Positions 49,278 to 58,541 of a DNA stretch of 64,000 bases are shown here, piece by piece. The stretch covers positions 4,271,419 to 4,335,418 of the forward strand of contig CM030939.1 in NCBI GenBank assembly GCA_018136815.1. Reading direction: 5' to 3'. A model generated the notes under the pieces. It ran no database searches. It saw only the letters and a list, made by a program, of their open reading frames with translations, and was not told where the DNA came from. The stretch is from Isochrysis galbana (taxonomy: Eukaryota > Haptophyta > Isochrysidales > Isochrysidaceae). A program made the position numbers and the translations under genes. Within the stretch, counting starts at the first letter, position 1. Every line of letters begins with the position of its first letter.

Positions 49278-50022
49278 AACTAAGTTTATATTTAGTTCGC
49301 CCATGGGGGGGCACGAGCCCCCCCCTCTCTCCACTCCTCCCATGCCATGGGGGAGGAACCACCCATGCTCCTGGCACGCCTGATGGCTTGCGCAGGAGCC
49401 CACTGCCCTGCTGACCCACTCTCTCAGTGGCAGGCTCGCCTGCCTCGCGCGTCCTGGTCTGTCGTGGCCAGCCCATCGCTCCAACCCCCCCTCCCCCCCT
49501 GTTCGACAGGCAGACAGGTGCAGAGTGGGGGCCCCTGAGGCCCAGGAGCGCCAGCGAGGGAGAGGCAGGGGAGACCAGGGCCCAGCCCCAGCCTCCTCTG
49601 CCCCCTGAGTTGGCCTCCAGGAGCCTCCAGGGGTCGCCAGAGGCAGCTGCAGGCCTGTCGCAGGCGCGCCATCGCGCGTGCCTGCAGGAGAGGGGAGAGA
49701 GAGCGCGGAGAAGGGGGTGGGCGGGCAGCGAGGGCTCCGCTCACCGGAAAATATGTAAGTCCCGCACCTGTTTACAGGAGAAGTCGGGACTGAGGGCACG
49801 CCGCCAGCCCGGTAGGCATAGGAGGAAGGGGGGAACGGATAACCGGGGGGGGGGCGCTGACCACCGACCATATCTAAGCCCTTTTCCCCTATCCCCCTAG
49901 TAGTGCACGGGGGGAGTCGCCTGATGGCGGGGGGAAAGGGCCGGGAGAGAGGGGCTGTAGAAAGTTTTGCTGCGTGAGTAGAAAGTAGAGGGTCCACGGC
50001 CGCGTGTGCGGTGAGACTATTA
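49278..50022 (-). repeat. Interspersed family A, copy A3
   Basis: Full-length minus-oriented copy. The right-end stem AACTAAGTTTATATTTAGTT is at 49278-49297 and the left end GCGTGTGCGGTGAGACTATT at about 50004-50023. All central blocks of the family are present. Open frames inside are shared artefacts of the repeat. Confidence 0.85.
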
Positions 50023-50905
50023 AGAAGTTAATTAATTAATGAGAGTTACTATAAGCAACTGCCACTAGGCTTTTGTACTACGCCCTCACTTTTTGGTTTT
50101 CAAGTAGGTCTGGGTCGATCCTGACGTCGTATGTCGTATGTCGTATTTGCGTTTGAGTTTGTATCCGTATCCGATCGGTTCGAATGTGCCTAGTAGAGGA
50201 AGGTGATCTGTGACTGTGAGCTGTGAGCTGTGAGGTCTGAGGCGCCTTTGCCAGGCTGAAGAGGCTGCAACCTCACGTCTGGTTTTTTTTCGCTGACACC
50301 CCCACACCTCGTAGGGCGGTCAAACAGGGGCTTTTTCACCATAAGTTGCATTTTTTGACCGTGGCGCGTGGCGCGATGCTCAATGCTCAATAAAAACTCC
50401 AGGGGGGCCACTTGCCGCCACGAAAATCTTCGCCAGGAAATGGAAATTGTGCGATTCGCCCACCCTCTCCCGCCCTCCGTCACGCGCGCTCACGCTCTAC
50501 CCGTAAAGACTTGATGTGAGTGTGGTGGCGTGTCATCAGTCTCCGACACCAAAAAGACAAAGGAATGAAGGGAGTGGTGTAAGTAAAGGCTTTGTAAAGG
50601 GAGTGAGTGAATGTTCTAGATGGCGTGAGGCGTGAGTCGGTACCGTGAGTGCGTGGTCCTTTATAGCTAGCGGTAGTAAGTAGCCTGAATCTTCAGATTT
50701 TTTGTTCGACGAGGTTTCGGCGCGCGGCCTGTCCGATTGGCGATTGGCGTGACCATCCGGGTGGCTCCTGTGTATTTGATGTCTGGTGGGTGGTGGGGGT
50801 GGGGCTTCCCATTCCCATCCGGATGGATCGTCGAACGAAAACGGGCACGCACCGCGCACCGCGCCCGGTCTCGACTTGAAGTTGAGCTTTGTAAGCTTTT
50901 TGTCG
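50023..50905. other. Gene-free; minor repeat pieces
   Basis: CTTCTGAAGATTC-type motif on the minus strand near 50676-50705; TAGGGCGGTCAAACAGG at 50318-50334 is shared with 37680 and 37862. GTCGTATGTCGTATGTCGTA triplet-like repeat at 50128. No gene. Confidence 0.45.
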
Positions 50906-51660
50906 CATTCGCGAATCGACACTCGTTAGGCTTCGCTCTTCTCTTCGTCGTTCGGTATTTATCGTTATAATTCTCTCGTTCTCGTTCTCGGTCAAAAGCT
51001 TCGCTTGGATGCATGGGATCGTGGGTTGCGGAGCGCCCTCTCTCTTTCTCTCGAAAGAGAAGGGAAGTTTCCCTACCTTTCTTCCTCCCAGGCGCCTCGC
51101 AAATAGGTTTAATTTGCTATCTCCCCTGCGTTTCTTTATCTGCTTCAGGGGGCAATTAGGTTTAATTTGCGACCTCTTCGTATCTCTCCCTGAGGCACAT
51201 CGCACTCCTTTCGTCTTATTCGGTAGGTCTCTTGGAATCCTGCGCGGCAGGATTGCCCCTCGTTTCCGTTATGGTGCGATTCCCCTTCCAGACGGGATCG
51301 CCGACAGATCGCCTTCTGATCGTCGTCCGTCGTTGTCTGGCCGGAGTGTTTGGGTTTGATTTCAGTCGAGTTATGTGAGAAAGTCGTGGGGCGAGAGTCG
51401 GGGTGTTTTCCTGGGTGTCTCTGTCCGTCGTCCTGTCGCCAGTCGTCATCCGTCGTCGCTCTCGCTCTCGTCGCTCTCGCTCTCGTAACACTCATACCCT
51501 ACAAACTCGCCTCGCCTCGCCAGCCCCTGCCATCACAGCCCTCTTCTCACTCGCCCTCGCCTCTCGCTACTCGCTCGATGTCGCTCTCGCCGCCGTCCTC
51601 GCCCTCGCTCAGGCCCGCCTGCCCGCCTTCCTCTGCTGACGGGCTTCAGCCCGTCAGCAC
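50906..51660 (+). repeat. LTR-like repeat (plus copy)
   Basis: The reverse complement of 12316-13075 with high identity over about 750 bp. No leader or gag sequence follows it here (51661-52000 is unrelated), so it may be a solo LTR. The downstream stretch to 52480 has no gene; 52090-52180 is a CCACCT/CCTTCC simple tract. Confidence 0.65.
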
Positions 51661-52480
51661 CTCCGAAGTGGTCTCCCTCTCCGCGCCTGCCGCCGGCTTC
51701 GCCCCTTCCTCATTGCCCTCAGGCCCTATGGGCCACTCCAATTCGTCACTTTTGCTTTTTGCGATTTTAGCGTCTTTGGTCTTTGGTCATTTTTATTAGT
51801 ATTTTTGGTCATTATTAGTAGTATTTGATTACGTTTTGTTGTGGGGTGTGGGGGCTCAAGGGCCAAGGGGGGGTTCCGGGTCCTAATGGCCATTACTAAT
51901 GGGTCCCGGTTATGCGGATATGGATATGTGATATGTAGTGCATGTGCTAGTTGCTAGTTGGGTGTATTGGGAACTTTCTATACCAAAAAATCCTCAAATT
52001 TCCTCTCAATTCTGAGATGTTCATGTTCATTTCCCCCTACATCTCGGGTACATACGGTGTACATACTATATCAATATAATAGTGGTATCTATATACTTCC
52101 TACTTCCTACCACCTCCACCTACCACCCACCACCCACCACCCCCCTTCCCTTCCCCTTCCCTTCCCCTTCCCCCCAAAAGGAGAGCGTGGAGGGTTCAGT
52201 TCTTCTTGAGCCGCGGCTATTTGCAACATCGCCTCCGCCTCCCGGGTCCAGCGCGTAAGAAGGTGCAACCTGAGGTACAACCTGAGTTCATTGATTGTGA
52301 TGGTTGATTGTGATTGAGGAGCAGTCCCATCGAGGTAGACAATGCTCATTTACAAGAAAACGCCACGCGCCGTCACGCCGTCGCACGCAAACCTCGAGGA
52401 CCGAGGTGAGAATCATAATTTTCGACGCCGGACGGTTCGCGAGGGCGAAGTACCTTGAGCCAAAAATCACACACGTGGCC

Positions 52481-53206
52481 ATGGCTCTGCTGCTGCTTTG
52501 CGGCCTCGCGCCTGCCTTCGAGGCAACGACACCGGTGCTGATCCCGCGTGTGCAGCAGCACCTTCTTATTTCGAGCCACCTGCAGCACGTACACCACTAT
52601 CCCCAAATCCATGAGAAAACATTGCCGCTCCATCTGCGCGGCGGCAATGGCTCACCCGCCTCAGTCTGGGCTGTACGGATCGTGGGGTTGCTTTTGCTTG
52701 CCGTCCTACCAGTCGTCTTCTCGATTTTCATGCAGCATTTTACCATCGGAAGAACTCCTGCAATGCCCTTGCTGGACCCTGAGACCTGGAGACAAGTGCG
52801 AATCGAGTACTCTAAGGGTGTTGCAAATGCTGCCCAGCAGGAGGCAGCGGAAAAGCTGATGTCGAACCATGCGGCTGTACTGCGCGACTTGACAAATCCA
52901 ACGCCGAAGAGCCAAATCGAACTCCCGCGACTGCCCATCGCGGTGGGTGACTTTGTTGACCGCGCATTGGCAGAAGTTGTACGCCGGCTTGGCGGGGGCC
53001 GTTCTGAGCCGGCATCGGATAAGGAGGCAAAGGTTTGGGCGGAAACAGCCCAGCTTCTTAGCGCGAGGTTGCAATCAACATGTGACGATATGCGCCACCA
53101 CCCACATTTCAAAAACCGCGCCCCAGACATGAGTGTTGCCGCTGTGGCTTCGATGCGCAAGGTGCTTGAGGAGATGGCTAGCCCGTTGGTACCGCCCAAT
53201 GCATAA
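52481..53206 (+). CDS. Uncharacterised one-TM protein
   Basis: 241 residues from ATG 52481. A short leader (MALLLLCGLAPA) ends in Ala followed by Phe-Glu-Ala, the A|F pattern of secondary-plastid preproteins. A hydrophobic span (VWAVRIVGLLLLAVLPVVFS) lies at about residues 64-85. The remaining 155 residues are soluble and helical, with DPETWRQVRIEYSKGVANAA, DFVDRALAEVVRRLGG and a C-terminal SMRKVLEEMASPL. No catalytic motif is recognised. A protein of a plastid or ER membrane is the best guess. In-frame codons upstream lack another ATG near the leader, which supports the start. Confidence 0.65.
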   Translation: MALLLLCGLAPAFEATTPVLIPRVQQHLLISSHLQHVHHYPQIHEKTLPLHLRGGNGSPASVWAVRIVGLLLLAVLPVVFSIFMQHFTIGRTPAMPLLDPETWRQVRIEYSKGVANAAQQEAAEKLMSNHAAVLRDLTNPTPKSQIELPRLPIAVGDFVDRALAEVVRRLGGGRSEPASDKEAKVWAETAQLLSARLQSTCDDMRHHPHFKNRAPDMSVAAVASMRKVLEEMASPLVPPNA

Positions 53207-53640
53207 GTTACGAATGCAGTCCCACTTCAACAATGTCTTGGAGTGCTGGAATGCCGGCTGAAGACCGCTTTGGCGAACTCGGCACTGACAAGTGAAGTGC
53301 CCATGGCGTGACCGATGGCTTCCAGTCTGGAAAGTAGGTCGACTCCATTCGGATAGCGACAAGGAGGTTGCGTTTTGTTTCAAAGTGTTCGGAAAGGGTC
53401 AACCTCAATAGTTGGCCCCAGCATCACGCACCTTACTTTCTACAGGTTCCTGGGGGCCCGGAATACAGCCTGCGGATCAATCATTTGGTGAATTATTATT
53501 GAATGAAGCATACACAGGAGCTCTCTCACATGCTGTTCTTGCTCCTTGGGGCCATCTTGCACGGAGGGCACAGGTCGAACGGTCTTGCATGCATTTGGGT
53601 GTGATGTGTCACGTATTGATGTAGGGCCACAATATAATTT
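53207..53640. other. Gene-free stretch
   Basis: 3' flank of the one-TM protein gene; no credible coding frame or repeat recognised. Confidence 0.4.
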
Positions 53641-53760
53641 CCTAATATTCTCACCACACGCGCAGCTTTGGGATTCCGCCTCGTTACCCCGCCGCTTTCC
53701 CGCTCATTCCGGCTTGTGGCCAAGTTTCCAACTGCAGGCGAGAAGCGTTCATTTATCATT
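53640..53760 (+). repeat. Family terminal motif TAATATTCTCACC
   Basis: CCTAATATTCTCACCACACGCGC at 53641 is another copy of the shared left end seen at 11370, 34762, 35988, 50022 (minus) and 54253, followed by unrelated sequence. Confidence 0.5.
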
Positions 53761-53919
53761 TATTTGCGGTCCCACCCTGCTAGTATGAAGAACTTCCCTT
53801 CCCGGTATCCTCTCCTTCTAGTATTCGCCCCTTTGCTCCTTCCCATTCCGTTGCTAGGTTGGTTGATCGCCTGGCGTAAAGGCGCGGGACTTCTTCCGTC
53901 CCCTTTCTGCCCTTGTGAC

Positions 53920-54400
53920 TTACTAACTAAGTTTATACTATGGAACGCGCCGCCGCGACTCCCCTCTCCTTCGCCCCCCCCCCCCCCCCCCCAGGGCGCC
54001 CCCCCAGTGCCCACCCATGGAGCAGTCGCTGGCGAAGCGACCGCGTCACCGCGTCCGCCCGCAGAGGCCGAGCAGGTGCGTGCGACTCGCGTCGCGCCAC
54101 ATGGCCCGTGGCCTCGGCCACACCATGCCCAGCAACCATGCTGGCCCTCCTCATGGCCTCATGGGCACGGGCCACCGGCACCATATCTAAAGAAAAACAT
54201 CTGAAGATTCTGGGCTACACACCTATACCTATACTGCTATACTGTACTAAAAAAAAACTTCTTAATAGTCTCGCCGCGCGCGCGACCCTGCACAGTATCT
54301 ACGCAGCCACGCCCGCTTCCCTTCCCTCCCCCTCCACCTGCCTTGCGGCTCGTCCCCTCGTGCTCTACCTAGGGGCTGGGTGTAGTGGGTTTCTAGCGGC
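53920..54400 (+). repeat. Composite of interspersed family ends
   Basis: ACTAACTAAGTTTATACTAT (53923) resembles the family A right end; then a C16 run (53977-53992). ATCTGAAGATTCTGGGCTAC lies at 54199, and CTTCTTAATAGTCTCGCCGC at 54250 starts a family B copy matching 35985-36110. Confidence 0.55.
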
Positions 54401-54594
54401 AGACGGTGTGTACCGATTCTCGACGGCCTGGTTCTCACCTTCCTCCTGTGCCATTGGGCTACCGGCTGATGTGTGTTTGTTTTTTGTGCTGGTGTTGTAT
54501 TCCTGCCCATCTGAAGGCTGTAGGCATGAATATTCGTGTAAGGTACGCGCTCACAATTACAATTGAACAGTTCCCCGTGTTGCCACTGACGCAC

Positions 54595-54730
54595 AAGACA
54601 CACAGATTCGGATTCCCCATGGTCTCAAGTCCAGGTTTGCAGGTTTTGGTCTCGAAATTTGCGATTCGAATTTTGTTTTTGCTGTTACTATAATTGTTGG
54701 CTCGTTTAAGGTAATAAACCGGCATGACTT
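54595..54730 (+). repeat. Repeat shared inverted with 19566-19705
   Basis: Shared words are listed under the 19566-19705 entry. It ends just before the CT-rich start of the retrotransposon leader. Confidence 0.55.
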
Positions 54731-55772
54731 CGACTTCTCGTTCCGCAGTTGCTCTGCGAGACTCTCTCTCTCTCTCTCTCTCCGTCCTCCTCTCCTCGGC
54801 CGACGGAGGGAAGTTTCGTCCAAAACATTCTCCGGTCCCAGGATGTTCCGTGGGGGTCTCTCTGCGCTCCGCGAGGGAAAGGACGCGATCTCGCTCCGAG
54901 ATCACCCTCGCGCCCTCCCACGCTGCCCCGCCGTGCCCTCGGTCCCTCGCCCCCCGCGGCAGGTTCTTCCTCTCGGCGTGCCATCCGTCGCCTCCGGCCG
55001 TTATATTATTCCCCCCCCCCGCGCGAGGTTCTTCTCCTCCGCGCGCGGTTCGTTTCCTCCGGCCGTCGTTCGTTCCCCCCCCGCGCGCGCTGTTTCCCCC
55101 CCCTCGCTTCGATTCCTCTCGCGATTCCTTCGATGATTGCCTCCATCTCGTCCGTTCTTCTTCGCGATTCTCGCGGAGGGGGTACCGATGTTTAACGTTA
55201 GTTTCGCCGCGTTTTCGGTGAAAGAAAGGAAGAACGAATGGCACGCGCCCCGCGTCTCGCGTCTTGTTTCGTCGCCCCTTGCTCGTCGCTTGTCTAGAAG
55301 GTCTCTCTGCACATCGCCTTCTTCCCCCCGCGCGAGTTTGGACCTCTCCTCGACCCTCCGCGTTGGCTTCAGCGGACGAGTTTTCACTTTAACGATAGTT
55401 TGAACCCTTCGTTTGCGTAGTTTTGCGCTCTCTTTCCGTATTTCTTCGCGCATGACGAGCGATCGCGACCTCAGCCTTTGTCGCACGGGGAGGGTTTGTT
55501 TATCGTATGATTCCGGAGTGTTTACGTTAGTTTTCTGAGCCCAAGGTCGTTGGGGTTTGGGTTTCTTGTGAGTGTTTTTGTAGCAACTTCGTCGAGTCCC
55601 ACCGTGTTCCCAAGCGAGTCCCCCCGAGTTCCCGAGTCTATACCCCGAGTCAACGAGTCAATACAAGCCAAGCACGCGCCTGAGCCACCCCCAGTCGCCT
55701 GCCACCACCTCCCACAAGCCTCCTTCCACACTTCCGCGCCCTCCGTGCGTCGTGCGTCGTGCGTCGATCACC
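54723..55772 (+). other. Candidate 5' LTR and leader of retrotransposon
   Basis: This pyrimidine-rich region precedes gag. A CT run at 54770-54785 is followed by TCTC-rich and C-rich blocks. Part near 54819 is also found at the window start, and 55365-55772 is found upstream of the gag relic at 11690-12200. I cannot fix the LTR ends because the 3' LTR lies outside the window. A short GTGCGTCGTGCGTCG repeat abuts the gag ATG. Confidence 0.5.
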
Positions 55773-58541
55773 ATGCCCGTAGTCACCCCCGAGGAAAGCT
55801 CCATGAGCTCCCCGCAAGAACCGCATTCCGCGCTAGCTGCCGGCGCGCCCTCGCAGGCCATCTCCAAGAGTGAGATGAGCCTTGCTCTGACAAGCACAAA
55901 ATCTTCGCTCGCGCCTTCGGCTCCGGTCGTCACGTCGAGTTCTTTCCTTGAAAAATCTTCATTGTCCCCGCGTCATGAGCCCGTCTCTTCCTCTTCTATT
56001 CTCGAACCGTTCGGGTCGAAGTCTCCCGAGGAAGAGAGCCTCGTGGGACCCCTCCCTTCTTCAGAAGAGAGCCCTCCCGAGCCAGTTCCCCCCTCCTCTC
56101 GCCTCTCCGCGCCGATGGTCGAAGTTCCGCCGCCTCCGCGGGCCTCTACTCACACCCCGTCAACTGGAGCTGGAATGGGTCCTATAGCCTCGTCCGTTGC
56201 TCCACCGGCGGCCTTTCCTCTCCTTTCTTTCGCTGATCCTTTGCCAAGTGTTCCTTCCTCTCTCAATCCCTCTGTGGTTGATGCTGAAGATGATGTGGAT
56301 TCCGTCCGGTCCCTCCCTCCTTTCGAGCCCCCACCATATGAAGAGTTTGTTCCACCCCCGTCGACGTACTCGTACCCCAAACGTAACTTCGTTCCACCTC
56401 CGACCGCCACCGTCGGCGCCGCCCAAATCATGGACCAACAAGTCCAGATCGAGGCTCTCCGCGGCGCTGTCGACCGCCTTGAGTCCTCTACCCTCCAAGC
56501 CGCCCAACGCCACGAAGAATTTCAGCGGGAGGTGGGGTCTACCTTCAACACGATACTCAACATTCTACAGGGCCAAGCGGGCACCACGACTTCGTCTCGA
56601 GTCGAAACTTCGCCACCGCTTGTGGAAGAAGGAGACAACTCCATTGGTGCTCCTCAGGCCTCGGTGAAGTTCCCTTCTCAACCTTTGCCCGCCGCGCCGT
56701 CCTCCATTCTACCGAATTCGATTTCCGATCCCGGACCCAATACGCCTGTTCCTGTCCCGTCTGCCAAGCCTGTTTCTGATCCCCAACCTCCACCCACCGT
56801 CGCGGGCCTCCGTTCGCTTCCAAATCCGGCGGCTCGGCGCCATCCCGTCGATCCAAGCCTCGCCGGTGATGTTTCTGAGCGAGAGGTCATCCTAGCCTCG
56901 TGGAACCAACTGTTTAAGGATGCCGCCTACGAGGTAGCCTCTCTCTACAGGAAGTCCGACGATTTCGAGCTCATCCACGCCATTCTCAACGGCGGCCTCT
57001 CTCGAGCCGGCAATGTTTGGCACTACCGCGTGTTTTTCGAGGAGGAGCACGTGACCAAGTGGGCTCGGAGCCGCTTCTTCCTCGACCGGATCCTCCATCA
57101 CCAAGTCCGAATGGGCAAAGAGCTTTCCGAGATCAAGTTCCCCAAGGGCCTGGCCTCGGACAACGTCCAGATAGCGGCTACCTCCTGGAATGATTTTCGT
57201 CTGTCCTTCATCAAGCCGCTCGAGCGCGCCCTCTCGCTCGGCTGCGACCACCGTGAAATCTTTACATCCTTGCTAGCGGCCGCCAACTTGTGCACCACCG
57301 GCAACCAAAGGATTTACGCCTTCCTCCTCGATCTCGCCGAAGATCCGGTTCTCTCTCTCAACCCCGCGCTAGCCTGCGACGTGCTTCTCCGCAAGTGCGA
57401 CGCCACTTTCGCGGCCAACGTGCCCGGCTTCGCCAAAGACTCCGCCTCCATGGAGTGGGACCGGCTCGTAGCCCGTGAAGCCGGCTCCGATCTCTTAGAG
57501 TTATCCAAGAATTTGGTGCGTGCGTACGTCCGCAAGATGGGCGACGCGAAGGTGGATGCCACGACGGTCTGGGACCACCCGAACATGTCGCACGATATCA
57601 ATCAACGATTCGAGTCCATTATCCGGAACGACAAGGTCGACGCGGCTCGCGGCGTGGATAACGCGACCAAGTTCGGCGAGTGTCTTGCAAAGACCCGCTT
57701 CCGCGTCGAGAACCACGAGCTTCCTCGTTCGGCCCTTTCGTGCGTCAACTTATGCCAGCGCTACCTGAGCCCGTACGAACAGGCCCGTGCTGGCCAACAA
57801 CAAATGTCGGTCACGGTCGCCGCCGTGACGCCGCCGGCGAGTACTTCCAAGGCCACAAAGACCGCCAAGGTTGCTAAGGCTGCCTCTAACCCCGCGGACA
57901 CTACGGCTTCGATGGTCGCCGCCGTCCAAGCGGCGGTGGCCGAGGCATTAAAATCGCCAAACAACAACTCGAACCGCAAGGCGACTGGCGCTGACAACCG
58001 TCGGGCTCCGCCTCCGCCTACGAATTACTCCGCATCGTCTCCGCTACCGGACGCACTTCTTGACCGTCCTCTCGGCAAAAGCACGTCTTCTCGTCGCCAA
58101 TGTGACCCCCCTCCGAACGGCCTTGGACTTCCGGCCGATTCGGGCCTCTCGGAATGGGATCCAGGTAGCTGGTCTCGAGCGCGAGCCCGCTTCTGGCAAA
58201 TTTCTCGTTACGCGGGTCACCCGGCCCTTCGCGCGGCGCTCACGCGCTGCCGTCCCTCGGATGCCACCATGACGGCGCCGCGCCTCGACGACTTAGACCG
58301 CGACGTCAAAGAGTGGACCGACGCCAACGGCTGTGCGTACTGCGCCTTTCGTCCCCGGGCTCCATCGGGTACGCCCGAGGCAGACCTGTGGAAATATGGC
58401 ACGGGCGACGGAGCTCATAACCCCGTCGTTTGCCAACCATACATTCGTTTTCTCTGCGAAGGCGGTGGTGGCGAGTGTGGTAACGACCCAGAAGTCCACC
58501 GCCGCCTCCGCACGATGGTCGTTCTCCGTCCGGCCCAGTAG
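55773..58541 (+). CDS. gag: Retrotransposon Gag
   Basis: 922 residues from ATG 55773 to UAG 58539-58541. The first 350 residues are Pro/Ser-rich, with a short helical segment (QIEALRGAVDRLESS, about residue 235-250). Residues about 370-620 form a helical capsid-like domain beginning SEREVILASWNQLFKDAAYE and including IYAFLLDLAEDPVLSLNPAL. A Lys/Ala-rich linker follows near 685-725. The C-terminal 100 residues hold a Cys/His cluster (CAYCAF, then HNPVVCQPYIRFLC and CGN) that could bind zinc or RNA in place of a CCHC knuckle, which is absent. Gag would form the particle that packages element RNA. It shares its frame with pol. A minus-oriented relic of its N-terminus lies at 11650-11790. Confidence 0.85.
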   Translation: MPVVTPEESSMSSPQEPHSALAAGAPSQAISKSEMSLALTSTKSSLAPSAPVVTSSSFLEKSSLSPRHEPVSSSSILEPFGSKSPEEESLVGPLPSSEESPPEPVPPSSRLSAPMVEVPPPPRASTHTPSTGAGMGPIASSVAPPAAFPLLSFADPLPSVPSSLNPSVVDAEDDVDSVRSLPPFEPPPYEEFVPPPSTYSYPKRNFVPPPTATVGAAQIMDQQVQIEALRGAVDRLESSTLQAAQRHEEFQREVGSTFNTILNILQGQAGTTTSSRVETSPPLVEEGDNSIGAPQASVKFPSQPLPAAPSSILPNSISDPGPNTPVPVPSAKPVSDPQPPPTVAGLRSLPNPAARRHPVDPSLAGDVSEREVILASWNQLFKDAAYEVASLYRKSDDFELIHAILNGGLSRAGNVWHYRVFFEEEHVTKWARSRFFLDRILHHQVRMGKELSEIKFPKGLASDNVQIAATSWNDFRLSFIKPLERALSLGCDHREIFTSLLAAANLCTTGNQRIYAFLLDLAEDPVLSLNPALACDVLLRKCDATFAANVPGFAKDSASMEWDRLVAREAGSDLLELSKNLVRAYVRKMGDAKVDATTVWDHPNMSHDINQRFESIIRNDKVDAARGVDNATKFGECLAKTRFRVENHELPRSALSCVNLCQRYLSPYEQARAGQQQMSVTVAAVTPPASTSKATKTAKVAKAASNPADTTASMVAAVQAAVAEALKSPNNNSNRKATGADNRRAPPPPTNYSASSPLPDALLDRPLGKSTSSRRQCDPPPNGLGLPADSGLSEWDPGSWSRARARFWQISRYAGHPALRAALTRCRPSDATMTAPRLDDLDRDVKEWTDANGCAYCAFRPRAPSGTPEADLWKYGTGDGAHNPVVCQPYIRFLCEGGGGECGNDPEVHRRLRTMVVLRPAQ
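58539..58541 (+). promoter_or_regulatory. In-frame UAG between gag and pol
   Basis: CAG TAG GTC GTC GGC GGG: the only stop in this frame between 55773 and 64000. Pol continues in the same frame. This is the arrangement used for translational readthrough by some retroelements. A single nonsense mutation in an older gag-pol fusion is the alternative. Confidence 0.7.

Noticed and set aside
58539..58541. Treating the UAG as proof that the element is dead
   Set aside because: The frame is open on both sides for thousands of bases with no other lesion, so readthrough is at least as likely as decay.
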